A stretch of DNA of 64,000 bases from Vulcanisaeta distributa JCM 11216 (GTDB lineage: Archaea > Thermoproteota > Thermoprotei > Thermoproteales > Thermocladiaceae), in assembly GCF_001315985.1 (NCBI RefSeq), contig NZ_BBBI01000001.1, forward strand, positions 248,001 through 312,000, given 5' to 3'. Below are positions 11,629 to 20,507 of this stretch, one piece after another (position 1 is the first letter of the stretch; every line of letters begins with the position of its first letter). The notes below the pieces were generated by a model, which saw only the letters and a program-made list of their open reading frames with translations, was not told the origin of the DNA and made no database searches. The translations under genes and the position numbers were made by a program.

Positions 11629-11747
11629 CTAAGATGCAAAATCACGGCAATCCCCATCCATCACATCCTCAATAGCCCTCTCAATCTCCTCAACAGCGAT
11701 AGACCACCAAGCCTAATCACAATCCTCCCAGCAGCGTCCTTAACCAT
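11629..11747 (-). CDS. very small protein of unknown function (frameshifted)
   Basis: Reading the minus strand from the ATG at 11747 gives MVKDAAGRIVIRLGG; restoring one G to a GG then continues SIAVEEIERAIEDVMDGDC and stops at 11629, about 39 residues. The predicted shape is a beta strand followed by an acidic helix. It is not recognised. It lies 55 bp downstream of the 141-residue gene of the ATPase-TOPRIM operon and may be its last member. That the two halves form one sensible charged peptide is the main support. Confidence 0.4.
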
Positions 11748-11802
11748 ACCCTCACTAATGGCATATCAAGCCACTAAATTAAGCATTCACCTAACCCACA
11801 AC

Positions 11803-12228
11803 CTAACCCAACTGCTGGGATTTAGTAACATCCATGTAATCAACCTCAACCACATCCCTAGGATCAACACCAAGAGACTTGCTCAGGCGGTCAAGCACGT
11901 CAAGGGCATAATCAGCACTGGCGCCATAATCGGAGAAGGCAGAGAACTGAAGACCGGAATGCGCGATAATCCTAACCTCAGTCTCTGAGCCACGCTCAAT
12001 AATCAAGGTCATGCAGGCGAGGTAATGACCAATCCTAAAGAAGAACTTCTGCCCAAACGCAACGGCAACCCTGGGGGGGTTAGTACCCAAAACCGTGAAG
12101 TAAATATTAGAGGCTGGGTCATAATCCTTAATCACGTTAATGACAGAATCGAAACTCACAGGGAAGATGGCCCTAACTCCGTGAGCCAAAACCCTATTAC
12201 TCATCAAATCAGCATGAACCAAACGCAT
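11803..12228 (-). CDS. 141-residue protein of unknown function in the ATPase-TOPRIM operon
   Basis: Not assigned to a family with confidence. It has an N-terminal helix-strand region and a run of beta strands (NIYFTVLG, VAVAFGQKFFFRIGHYLACMTLIIERG, EVRIIAHSG). A long C-terminal helix, ADYALDVLDRLSKSLG, follows. This is reminiscent of small START/SRPBCC-like or DUF6054-like proteins, but that is a guess. Its start overlaps the preceding TOPRIM gene by 20 bp, which implies translational coupling. NPPRV probably contains one extra Pro from a seven-base run. Confidence 0.65.
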   Translation of the reverse strand: MRLVHADLMSNRVLAHGVRAIFPVSFDSVINVIKDYDPASNIYFTVLGTNPPRVAVAFGQKFFFRIGHYLACMTLIIERGSETEVRIIAHSGLQFSAFSDYGASADYALDVLDRLSKSLGVDPRDVVEVDYMDVTKSQQLG

Positions 12229-12855
12229 TCTTAAAGATATTTACTACATCGTTATTCCTTGGATCACTAAGGGCCTTCTCAATAGCATTGTGAAGACTTG
12301 AATCATCATTAACATACCCATAATCACGAAGAAAACTCTCCAAAGACGGAACTACAAAGATAAAACGAAAATGAACAATGCCGCCCTTATACCTCAAGGC
12401 ACAGTCATAGTACGTGAAGGACCTCACACGAACTTCCTGCCCACAATCCATGCCCGGTTTATGCTGTGGAAACCTATAATAGTTACTAATGAGATTATCA
12501 ACGTCACGTCTCAATTTATTGAAGGCACCAACCGCATCGTTAGAGTCGGAATCGCGTAAGACCAATACCCTAGTAAATGATTCACGGATAGAACGTAATT
12601 TACTAATTAGGATCATGACATTACGATTAAGCTATCCCTACCACCCTCAACAATGATTGGAACGTAAGGAAGCCGCCTGCTATCTATAATATGCCTAATA
12701 ATGGAGTCCTTATACTCAGGGCCCTGGTCCTTAACCTTGCAATTAACGTTAATCCTTCTGATCAATTCCTTAATAAATTCATAATCGTGCTTACCCTCAC
12801 ATAATATAATCAAGGCGTGGTTAGGGACCCCCCCTGAGGTCTGACTCGAGTTCAT
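12209..12855 (-). CDS. TOPRIM-domain protein, DUF3226-like (probably one gene split by an indel)
   Basis: The first part (from Met at 12855) contains ALIILCEGKHDYEFIKEL, the strand-Glu-helix start of a TOPRIM fold. The second part contains RVLVLRDSDSND, with the metal-binding DxD. As given, the first frame stops at 12613 and the second opens at 12616 through an ATGA. One restored C near 12620 would fuse them into about 216 residues, the usual size of DUF3226-type proteins. TOPRIM domains bind Mg2+ and cut or rejoin nucleic acid. The start lies inside the end of the ATPase gene (35-bp overlap). Either the gene is split by error or it is a genuine two-chain version; I prefer the first. Confidence 0.65.
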
Positions 12856-14115
12856 GTCTCTCGTCATACGCCTCCTCACCGCTCAACTGCTCATAATCAA
12901 TACTACCATCAGGCATTAAGTAAAGCCTAACCAACCTAACCCTATCAAGAACACCACCCTCCTTAGCCGCATTAAGCAGGTAATCAAGGAACTCAAGGGA
13001 CTGCGTGGCCATAACGAACTGAATACGATTAAGGAACCTAGCTCGACAATGTACTTAGTTATTACCTCCATAAAGCCAGGGTGTAAGTGAGTCTCAGGCT
13101 CGTCGATTAAGGCAACGTCAATGCCCATGATAATGAGACTAAGCATCCTAACCAAGGCCTTAAAGCCATCACCCATCAAGTCATAGGGTACGGAGACCCT
13201 ATTACCATTAAAATCAAGAATAACCTGCCCGCCCCCCCTATAATCATAGAAATAATGAACCTCCTTCCTCAATAGGTCAATTAACTCCGTCTGCTTATCG
13301 GGAGATAAATCATCTATTAAAAATGGGTATAACGACGAGTGTTGTATATGTATTGGTTCAACTTTCACCCTTTTACCAGTAATGATTATCTGACTTTCCG
13401 AAATAACTTTTCTTAACTGAATATTTACTAATCTCTTGGCTTCGAATGAATTTAATCCTAGCCCTTTCAACTCATTAATTATATTCTCACTAACTCCTAC
13501 TTCACTTAAGGGCGGTAATGCAACATTAAGCAGCTCACCATCAACATACGTACTTATGAAAATAGCATCCATTAACAGATCACTTACATGATTACTAAAT
13601 ACGGAAATCACACCGTCAACAAATTCCTTAATTGCATCAGGAAGATTCTTAACATCTTTACGTTCATGGACTAAGCGATCCCGCAATCCTCTACGAAACG
13701 CTTCCATAAGAATTTCTTGAGATCTCGGCGTTAACTCGGTGATCGATTTCACTACTTCTTGCATCACGTTATCGCGGAGATCACCAAGCCCATTGATGCC
13801 CTTGGTCACCCTCACCTCAATACTATGCTTCACGCCTTGGTCAACCACATCGCCAGAAATAATGGCAAGGCCCTTACTACTCCTTAAATTAATTAAGTAC
13901 CTACTCTTTGACTTAAGGTTTGAGAGCACATCGATGTTGGATGTGGCGACTTTAAAGTCATTAATTGATGAGAGGAGTAACTCGATGGCTTCCAGTGCCG
14001 TGCTCTTACCCGTATTATTCCTGCCAACGAATATCGTAATATCGCCAAGCTCAATATCAAGCCTGGTGAAGGGACCGTAATCCTCAAGCAGCAGCTGCCT
14101 CAATACAGTAACCAC
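12821..14115 (-). CDS. AAA/ABC-type ATPase of the OLD/RecF-like (AAA_15/AAA_21) group (frameshifted)
   Basis: About 431 residues. The N-terminus LEDYGPFTRLDIELGDITIFVGRNNTGKS holds a RecF/SMC-like Walker A (GRNNTGKST, residues 32-40). A long helical insertion follows. Near the C-terminus are a signature-like YDLMGDGFKAL, Walker B ALIDEPETHLHPG, and the final strand with switch residue FVMATQS. The break near 13037 is repaired by one G. This class of ATPase is found with TOPRIM nucleases in OLD, Gabija and PARIS anti-phage systems; here the TOPRIM is on the next, overlapping gene. DLRGGP at the end probably carries one extra Gly. Confidence 0.8.
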
Positions 14116-14136
14116 AAAGCAATTATAATAACTCAG

Positions 14137-14643
14137 TTAAAATGCCTTTTGAGGAGTTAAGTCACGACATACTCGCCCCCTCATCGTCGATCTCGACCAC
14201 CACGTACTGAGAAGGGTTGTGACAAAGGCGTAGGCGGGCATTAAAGCCGCTATCATTATTGGTACGTAAGTAGCCGTGTAAAGGACTATTAAATCATTAG
14301 GCGTTGGCGTGGTGGTTATTAAGTGGGGGGGTGGAAAACCTAGAACTACGTATAAGTAAGCAACTTCAAAAATGGGCGTGATTAGACATATGGCTAGATA
14401 AATCAGGGATTGAAGAAGAGCTCTCCTAAACCCATATTTAAACTCCACAATATCGTCTCTAAGGAACTTAGCCACAAGGACAAAACCAATTATTGAAATA
14501 GCCACTTGGTAGAGCATTGACAGTGAAAAACCCTTAACTACTACGGGCGGAACAATGAAAACCCAGGCAAATGGATTAAGAAAAACGGCAACACCAAGCC
14601 CGTACAATAAGCGGATATAATTTTGAGACATACTTATCACCAT
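14137..14643 (-). CDS. four-helix membrane protein of unknown function
   Basis: A 168-residue protein with about four hydrophobic segments (near residues 10-35, 42-60, 75-105 and 122-150). Its C-terminal tail is basic (WWSRSTMRGRVCRDL). It has no recognised family. Its stop lies 21 bp upstream of the ATPase start on the same strand, so it may be the first gene of the ATPase-TOPRIM operon. Met5 (MSQNYIRLLYG) is an alternative start. GFPPPHL includes a C7/G7 tract. Confidence 0.6.
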   Translation of the reverse strand: MVISMSQNYIRLLYGLGVAVFLNPFAWVFIVPPVVVKGFSLSMLYQVAISIIGFVLVAKFLRDDIVEFKYGFRRALLQSLIYLAICLITPIFEVAYLYVVLGFPPPHLITTTPTPNDLIVLYTATYVPIMIAALMPAYAFVTTLLSTWWSRSTMRGRVCRDLTPQKAF

Positions 14644-14744
14644 TAATTTCTGAGCCTAAGAGACATTTAAGTTTTGGCAGGACCACATAATTTAAACCCA
14701 CACCCTCAGTTTTAGTAAGAGACGCCATATGACAGCTTCATTAT

Positions 14745-15069
14745 GGTGGGCTTTTTCTCCGGATATTCAGACAAAAATACTCGAGAAATGATGAGGAAGA
14801 TTAATAAGCGGTGCTGATGGTTAAGTAATTGGATGAGCTCCTCCCGTCCCCCCCACTGAACAGTGATGTGAACCGGGCCGGCAGTGATCAACCCCCCCTA
14901 ATAAATCAACACATTAATGATCATCTAACCCCCCCACCTCATCACACCTCAGCCTAGGATGCCCAATCACCATCACTCAATGCCCAAAATGTCTCATCAA
15001 CCTTACCCAGGAATTTTCAAAAATAATACCAGCGATATCTATATATATTAGTTAAAATAAGGTGACTTA
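14745..15069. repeat. upstream repeat, copy A
   Basis: This stretch has the same order of sequence blocks as 17583-17884. Shared blocks include CAGACAAAA-TACTCGAGA, ATGATGA, TGCTGATG, GATGAGCT, CCCCCCACTGA, GTTGATGTGAACC/GTGATGTGAACC, GCCGGCAGTGAT, TCAGCCTAG, TTTTCAAAA and ATATATTAGTTAAAATAAGGT. Both copies end at the start codon of a secreted or membrane protein. It includes a TATA-like ATATATATTAG and an SD GGTGA 5 bp before the ATG at 15070. This looks like a duplicated promoter region; an embedded RNA is possible. Confidence 0.6.
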
Positions 15070-16065
15070 ATGAACCGAGCAATGAATAAGAGGGGCTCAT
15101 AATCATCCTTGGCGCGGCTGCCCTATTCACCGCCGTATTACTCACGTACCTACTCCCATCGTACTATGAACTTGCCTACCTCACGGTTAGGCCAGGCTTC
15201 CCTGTCATTAAGTATCCCAACGGCACCACCGTGGTTAATCCAACGCTGCAATTCGTCAATGGTGGCTTAGCCGTGCTAATGCTGCCGAATGGATCGCAGT
15301 ACGTATTCAATATAACGAGTGTTAATGGGTTCATGAGCCTATACAGGGTGATGCCTCAAGCATTTATCAAGCTCAGCGGGTCTAGGGCTATTGTCCTGGT
15401 CATACCGAACGCATTCAGGGGGTTGGGTTAAGATAAGGGGCGTTAATGTAACACTAACGTACTACTTCTACAATTACACCGTCATAAATGGCTCATCCCT
15501 AGAACTCACGTACCTACTCGATAGTCAGGTATTGCAGGAGTTAAATAAAACGAATTCAAGTCTCCTCAGGTATGCGCCCTACGCCATAAACGTACTACTA
15601 GCGAAGCCCAGCGAATACGGTGATAACCTAATTGTGACCGATTATGTTGAGTGGGATCTTAAGGACTTGCTTGGATTAACAGTAGCCAAGGCTGATCAGT
15701 ATGTGCAGTATGAGACTGACTGCGTATCAAGTATTTACTGGGCCACGGGCTGGATAGACGTCGGCGGCATACCTGGGTACACCTTCTACAACGAAATAAC
15801 CATTGGTGGGCAGATGTGGAGCGGTTGGGGGGGCAGTTTATCGGCGCCTCAAGTCACGTTCCCGCAACCGGTCTCATTTATTCAGGTTAAGGAATCGACA
15901 AGCTTCTATTTCGGCATTAATGAGAATGGTTATGGCGCCTATGGGCAGGTTGCGTCTGGAACAGTTGTTTGGGACCTATACCCAACGGGTATTTACTACG
16001 TTGCATCGGGCACGGCAATACTCAACTCGCCATCAAGCTCCGGTTGGCAGTCTGTCTGCAGTTAA
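15070..16065 (+). CDS. secreted, membrane-anchored protein of unknown function (frameshifted)
   Basis: About 330 residues. After MNRAMNKRG, restoring one G gives a hydrophobic signal/anchor (LIIILGAAALFTAVLLTYLL). The rest is extracellular in character, with many N-glycosylation-type NxS/T sites and a beta-rich C-terminal half ending in a possible disulphide pair (ETDCVSS and WQSVC). A second break near 15421 is repaired by reading G5 as G4 (AFRGWVKIRG). I do not recognise a catalytic motif. It converges on the G1 peptidase gene, overlapping it by 4 bp, and shares its upstream region with the small gene at 17885. Both may be acid-stable exported proteins. Confidence 0.7.
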
Positions 16066-17552
16066 TGAAAACCTAAGATTAGTGAAATTTCATAGACTTG
16101 GAACCCGGAGTCTATCCAGCTTGTCGTGCCGTAATAATAATACTCAGTCGGGCATGCACTTTGGTCGTAATTATTATAAAAAGATAGAACGTAGGCGAGA
16201 AAGCCCTGTGAGTTCCAGTTGAAAGCTCCTAAATCACCAATGGGATAGACGTAGCAGTTATACAGCCCTATCGATGGAAAGCTTGGCACCAATACCTCAC
16301 CTTGATTCGGCGATTCAACTATATATTGGGCATATGGGAAGTACGTTGAGTAACCATTGAAGTTATTGGACACGGTTACCGTGACGCACTGGCCCTGGCC
16401 ATTACCCTGCTGATTAACCACCTCGTAGCACACGGTCCATAGCTCAGTATTACCATTATTTGTAAAGGACGGGCTACTTATGTACGAATAAATGTAATAA
16501 CCCTCATACTGTGAATAAGGACCCTCCGCAAGAACCTGTGGTTCGTAATTAAAGGCCGTCCCAGTATACCAAATAATTATGGTAGGTCCAGATCCCTCCC
16601 ACATATATCCGGTCTGCATGTAGGGTACTAAATAATTATAGCTTGGTCCGTAGCCTACCCAGACTGCGACTGCTGTGTTTGAACCGCCGCTTATGCCTGA
16701 GGGTACGTATAGGTAGGCAGATACATCAGATAGTGAGTAATTGTTATAATAAACCACGTAACCAGCCCAACTTACTGTAGTTTCTGTTTCGTTTATTAGT
16801 CTTATCTTATTTATTTCCTGCACTATGCTCTTCGGTATTAAGGTTATCTCTATTCTCTCTATCCCCCCCATTGGTTCCAGCGGATAATACTTGACGTGTA
16901 TTATGCCGATTCTAGTGCCGTTTGGCGCAATTACGCTTATTGCGTACTCAACACCAACCACACCGACGACTAGGTAATTCCCAACCCTAATAATGTTCAT
17001 TATGAAGCCCTCACTAGCTGGGACAAGACTACCATCGCCTACATACTCCTTAACCACGGGTATGCCCATCAGTAACTTCACAGTACCATTGAACGCCTTA
17101 TCTAGGCTAAGCCTATTGTAGTTAAGGAACTCGCTAATTAAGCCCATGACGCCACCGAGACTGCTCTGTGCGAATATCGATGTTGGGATAACGAATTGGG
17201 AAGCGCCGCTAATGATGTAGCACGTGAAATTAACAACACCCACTGGCGGGGGGGTTATGCCGGTTAGGTTAATACAGTGTTGTTCACTGAGTGGTGGTTG
17301 TAGTGGCATGAACACTGGAGGTATCCAGCCACGTAGACCGGCGCAGGGGCATGGAGGACCGGCGGTAAGCGTCTCATTGAGTAGGGTCTTACTACCCTCA
17401 TAAACAATGAGATCAACCCAAGATCCAGCAGGGCATGGGCAAATAGGGGGCCTAGACATTTCATAAGCAAGATAAGCAGAGGCAATAGCAGCCGCAATAA
17501 CCATCATTAACACCATCACGACCAACCACCTTATTCTTGGGCCCATAGTCAT
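16062..17552 (-). CDS. membrane-anchored glutamic (G1/eqolisin-type) peptidase
   Basis: A 496-residue protein with an N-terminal hydrophobic anchor (residues 9-29) and a ~230-residue Asn-rich extracellular or pro region. From about residue 261 it resembles family G1 acid peptidases: SWAGYVVY (family NWAG-V), AVWVGYG (WVGIDG), MQTGY with the presumed catalytic Gln at 313, WY near 328, and AQYIVESP with the presumed catalytic Glu at 413 (AEWIVE-P). This is a recognition from motif order, not an alignment. G1 enzymes work at very low pH, fitting an acid-spring organism. Cys pairs (CPCP, CPC) near the N-terminus may form disulphides. No frame break. Confidence 0.65.
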   Translation of the reverse strand: MTMGPRIRWLVVMVLMMVIAAAIASAYLAYEMSRPPICPCPAGSWVDLIVYEGSKTLLNETLTAGPPCPCAGLRGWIPPVFMPLQPPLSEQHCINLTGITPPPVGVVNFTCYIISGASQFVIPTSIFAQSSLGGVMGLISEFLNYNRLSLDKAFNGTVKLLMGIPVVKEYVGDGSLVPASEGFIMNIIRVGNYLVVGVVGVEYAISVIAPNGTRIGIIHVKYYPLEPMGGIERIEITLIPKSIVQEINKIRLINETETTVSWAGYVVYYNNYSLSDVSAYLYVPSGISGGSNTAVAVWVGYGPSYNYLVPYMQTGYMWEGSGPTIIIWYTGTAFNYEPQVLAEGPYSQYEGYYIYSYISSPSFTNNGNTELWTVCYEVVNQQGNGQGQCVTVTVSNNFNGYSTYFPYAQYIVESPNQGEVLVPSFPSIGLYNCYVYPIGDLGAFNWNSQGFLAYVLSFYNNYDQSACPTEYYYYGTTSWIDSGFQVYEISLILGFH

Positions 17553-17582
17553 TGGGTTCTCCTAATCCGCGGGACTTTTTTT

Positions 17583-17884
17583 AACTTGAGTGTTCAGACA
17601 AAATACTCGAGAGATGATGAAGACTAATAAGTGATGCTGATGATTAATAGATGAGCTTTTCCTGTCCCCCCACTGATCTGTTGATGTGAACCAGCCGGCA
17701 GTGATTGCGATAATGCCATAAGTATTCAACAAACTATCCTCATCGCATCCTCAGCCTAGAATGTTTTAATTACCCTAATATACTTATTATATTGTATGAA
17801 TTACGAAGTTAAATTGTTTTGGATTACTTATGTTCTTTTCAAAATAACTCCGGCGATATATATTAGTTAAAATAAGGTTGCTTG
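17583..17884. repeat. upstream repeat, copy B
   Basis: Second copy of the region described at 14745-15069, in the same orientation and about 2.8 kb away. Spacing between shared blocks is conserved to within tens of bases. The 3' end GATATATATTAGTTAAAATAAGG runs directly into the ATG at 17885, as copy A runs into 15070. The duplication probably carried an exported-protein gene with its promoter, of which the copy B gene is now short or divergent. Confidence 0.6.
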
Positions 17885-18079
17885 ATGAACAAGCAAATTA
17901 TCATATGGAGCCTGATAATCCTTATGGCAGTGTTAAGTACAGTAATGGTCTTACTTCCCGTATATCGTGCACCACCGCCATGGCTTGGAGGAGGGACATG
18001 GAAGAGCTATCCTATGTCTATTAATCCCATAAGCCCGCTATGCGGACCTACGCCTCTTCCTCCTTGCTGGGCAATGTAG
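17885..18079 (+). CDS. small membrane-anchored peptide
   Basis: 64 residues: a hydrophobic N-terminal segment (residues 5-25) followed by a Pro-rich tail with two Cys (PLCGPTPLPPCW). The N-terminus MNKQIIIWSLIILMAV parallels the MNKRGLIIIL start of the gene at 15070, and the upstream regions match. It is therefore either a truncated paralogue or an independent small exported peptide. Start chosen at the ATG at 17885 by analogy with copy A rather than the TTG just before it. Confidence 0.5.
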   Translation: MNKQIIIWSLIILMAVLSTVMVLLPVYRAPPPWLGGGTWKSYPMSINPISPLCGPTPLPPCWAM

Positions 18080-18131
18080 TTATTTTTAATTTTAGCTAAA
18101 AGTTTAAAATAAAATTATTAAATTTTATTCG

Positions 18132-18590
18132 ATGAGGCGCTTATTTGATTTATTAATTGGATTTATAATAATTATTACGGGCATAACCATCGCATTACTC
18201 CTTTATCCATTTTACTTTCAAATCAATAGTGGTGCCATAATCATAATCGCCCTACTAATTCCGCTTCTATTTGGCGCCGTTGGCATTGGTTGGATCCTAG
18301 GTGGTTGGGCTGGGGGGGTTGGCGCGGCCATTGAGGAGTTGGGTCTCAGGTTCAGGATTTGGCTGCTCATGCACTTGCTATACGGTGATAGGGAATTCCT
18401 CATAGACCTAATGCTGATACAACACGTATTAATGAAAATATATGAAATACCCTACGAACTCTCCATAAACGGGCGCGAGGTCATAATCAAGGCACCACTG
18501 AGTAGGGACGCGGGTATCAGGCTCATGAACTACCTAAACCAGAGAATGAGTAAATTACTTATTGTAGGTGTAGAATCAATGGAGCAATGA
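18132..18590 (+). CDS. two-helix membrane protein of unknown function
   Basis: 152 residues with two strong membrane segments (about 8-28 and 35-55) and a Gly-rich WAGGVGAA turn, where one Gly may be an over-long G run. A cytoplasmic C-terminal domain of helix-strand character follows (REFLIDLMLIQHVLMKIYEIP, then VIIKAPLSRDAGIRLMNYLNQR). No family recognised. It follows the small peptide at 17885 on the same strand after 52 bp, so they may share a transcript. Confidence 0.6.
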   Translation: MRRLFDLLIGFIIIITGITIALLLYPFYFQINSGAIIIIALLIPLLFGAVGIGWILGGWAGGVGAAIEELGLRFRIWLLMHLLYGDREFLIDLMLIQHVLMKIYEIPYELSINGREVIIKAPLSRDAGIRLMNYLNQRMSKLLIVGVESMEQ

Positions 18591-18605
18591 GTAAGGTGGC
18601 AAATA

Positions 18606-20138
18606 CTACTGTGGCTTCGCGATACTCAGGGCGTTGATGAGTAGTTCCCTATCCTCACCGTTGCATACGATCACCGTACCCAACCACCTTACGAACCCTA
18701 ACACCAAGCCCAACAAGCTCATCCCTAAGCCTCCTGGCCTCCCCCCCAGAATCACCCAATGAAATCAATACGCAGGACTCGGTATACTCGTAGCCCCCCC
18801 TCCCATTACGGCCCTGGACGCGTGCACATGCCACCTCCCGACCCTGTACCTCCTAAGCACACCAACCACATCATCAATGCTCGGCATCCTCCTCGGCTCA
18901 CCATAAAACCTCTCATAAACACCGAGCATCCTAAGAATGCGACTAGTGTCCTCAATGGGCACATAAATCTCGAACTCACCATCACGCTATTAACACTGAC
19001 GTTGAACCCAATAGCCCTCAGATCATTGGCTATGGCCGTTGCTAACCCCCCCTCATCACTGGTGGACTTAGCCAAATACCAACCACGCCCTATGTTGTGC
19101 TTCCTCAATATTAATTCATGACCAAGCACGTTAATGACTGGGTACTTGGCGTAGGTCAGGCAGGGCGTCGAGTACCTAACGGCATCCACCAACTTAACAA
19201 CCCTATCAGTAAGCCCGTACGTAGCCACGAACCAGCCAAACCAACGATGTCACCAATCACCAACGCCTTAACCGGGCAAAGGATGTAATGCTCACTACCC
19301 CTAGCCGAGGAACCACCAAAGAACCCACCAGAACAACCATAAAGCCCACACAGGAACTCATCCATAAACCTCCTAACAGGCTCATCAACAACAAAGGAAA
19401 AACCAATGTCAAAGGAGCCACGACCAACATGACCAAGAACACCATCACCCAAAAACCAACCAAGCAACGAAGCCCTACCAATAAAACCATTAACCGCATA
19501 ATAAACAAACCTGATCTGCTTCTTCACTTTAACACTGTTCCAGTTGTTTATGGCGTTTCTGAGCCAGGGGGTTAGGTGGTTGGGTATCTTGGGATTATTG
19601 AGGAGATCTTGGGCTTTGATGTTATTAACCCTGAATATGTCTAGGTCGTGCTTATTCGTAATAACTACGTGGTATGAGACGGATAGCCCCCCCTCTTTCC
19701 CTCTGCCGCTGTTATGTAGAAGCGCATTGTCAATTTCTTCTCACGTAGGTAATTCCCCCCCACCGCGAATATAAATGACGATATTAAGTGCGGATCTGGC
19801 GTTGATGTTGATGTTATATTGCCACTTAAGTACACGTCACTTATTGCGAGCCCTGCTAAGACCTGCCTTAAGGCATCATGGTCAAGATTCACCTCATCTA
19901 ACTCAATATTTAATTTGAACGATTCACTTAACTCGTGCATCCTAGTGCCTAATCCTGAATTTCGCACATTCTTAACGCTATTGCGCTTTATTTCATCCCA
20001 ATTATTTACTATCTCATTGCTTAAGTTCGTCAGCAAGTTGTTGAGCTCTGACAACCTAATCTCTGAGCCATGTAGGTCCTTCGTTAGGTCCCGAATTGTG
20101 GCCATAGTTGATGCCCTTAACCACGGGTATTTAAGCAT
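18606..20138 (-). CDS. PaRep2b-like / LAGLIDADG-like protein (several frameshifts)
   Basis: Rejoined it is about 510 residues, read through breaks near 19686 (seven-base run), 19222, 18985 and 18660. The N-terminal part is helical (RLSELNNLLTNLSNEIVNNW) and beta-rich. The middle has LLGWFLGDGVLGHV, which resembles the core LAGLIDADG helix, followed by a SEHYILCP turn. A second half has GRGWYLAKSTSDEGGLATAIANDL and GFNVSVNS, the compact alpha/beta repeat seen in PaRep2b proteins of Pyrobaculum and relatives. The C-terminus, repaired, reads VVGTVIVCNGEDRELLINAL and stops at 18606. A role is unknown; PaRep2b genes are multicopy in Thermoproteales. Confidence 0.45.
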
Positions 20139-20218
20139 TACCCCCCCAATTGGTGTATTGTAAAATTGAACATTAAATAAAGGATAGCATTATAAAGCCT
20201 TGCACTAAGTTAGGTGCA

Positions 20219-20432
20219 ATGGTCTACATAAACACGGGCATAAGAATTCGCTGCCCCCAAATGTGGTAATTATGGAACATTAATCATAAAGACTAAAGGT
20301 AAGTATAGGCAGGCCTACGTAATCCACTGGCCAGATAAGCAGCACTACATATCAAAGTTCCTCCTCCTTGAAATGGGAATAGACATTGACAAAATCCCTC
20401 CCGCAACTAATGAGGCGGAAAATCACCGTTAA
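20219..20432 (+). CDS. small single-knuckle zinc-ribbon protein (frameshifted)
   Basis: From the ATG at 20219 the frame reads MVYINTGIRIRCP. Reading C5 at 20252 as C4 continues KCGNYGTLIIKTKGKYRQAY to a stop at 20432, 70 residues. CPKCGNYGTL is a classic zinc knuckle; no second knuckle is visible. The later part is basic then acidic (HWPDKQHYISKFLLLEMGIDID). Small archaeal proteins of this kind often bind RNA or DNA, but this one has no assigned function. It sits 75 bp upstream of rps30e on the same strand. Confidence 0.65.
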
Positions 20433-20467
20433 ATCAAATAATCCTCATTTAACCAATGAAGAAACAC

Positions 20468-20507
20468 TTATAAATAATAGGACCCCATAAAAATGCGGTG
20501 ATAGAAT
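20468..20507 (+). promoter_or_regulatory. TATA box and Shine-Dalgarno for rps30e
   Basis: TTATAAATAA at 20468-20477 is a good archaeal TATA box; transcription would begin near 20498. GGTGAT at 20497-20502 is complementary to the archaeal 16S rRNA tail (AUCACC) and ends 5 bp before the S30e start at 20508. An in-frame TAG at 20502-20504 excludes any start further upstream, so these elements decide the start position. Confidence 0.65.
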
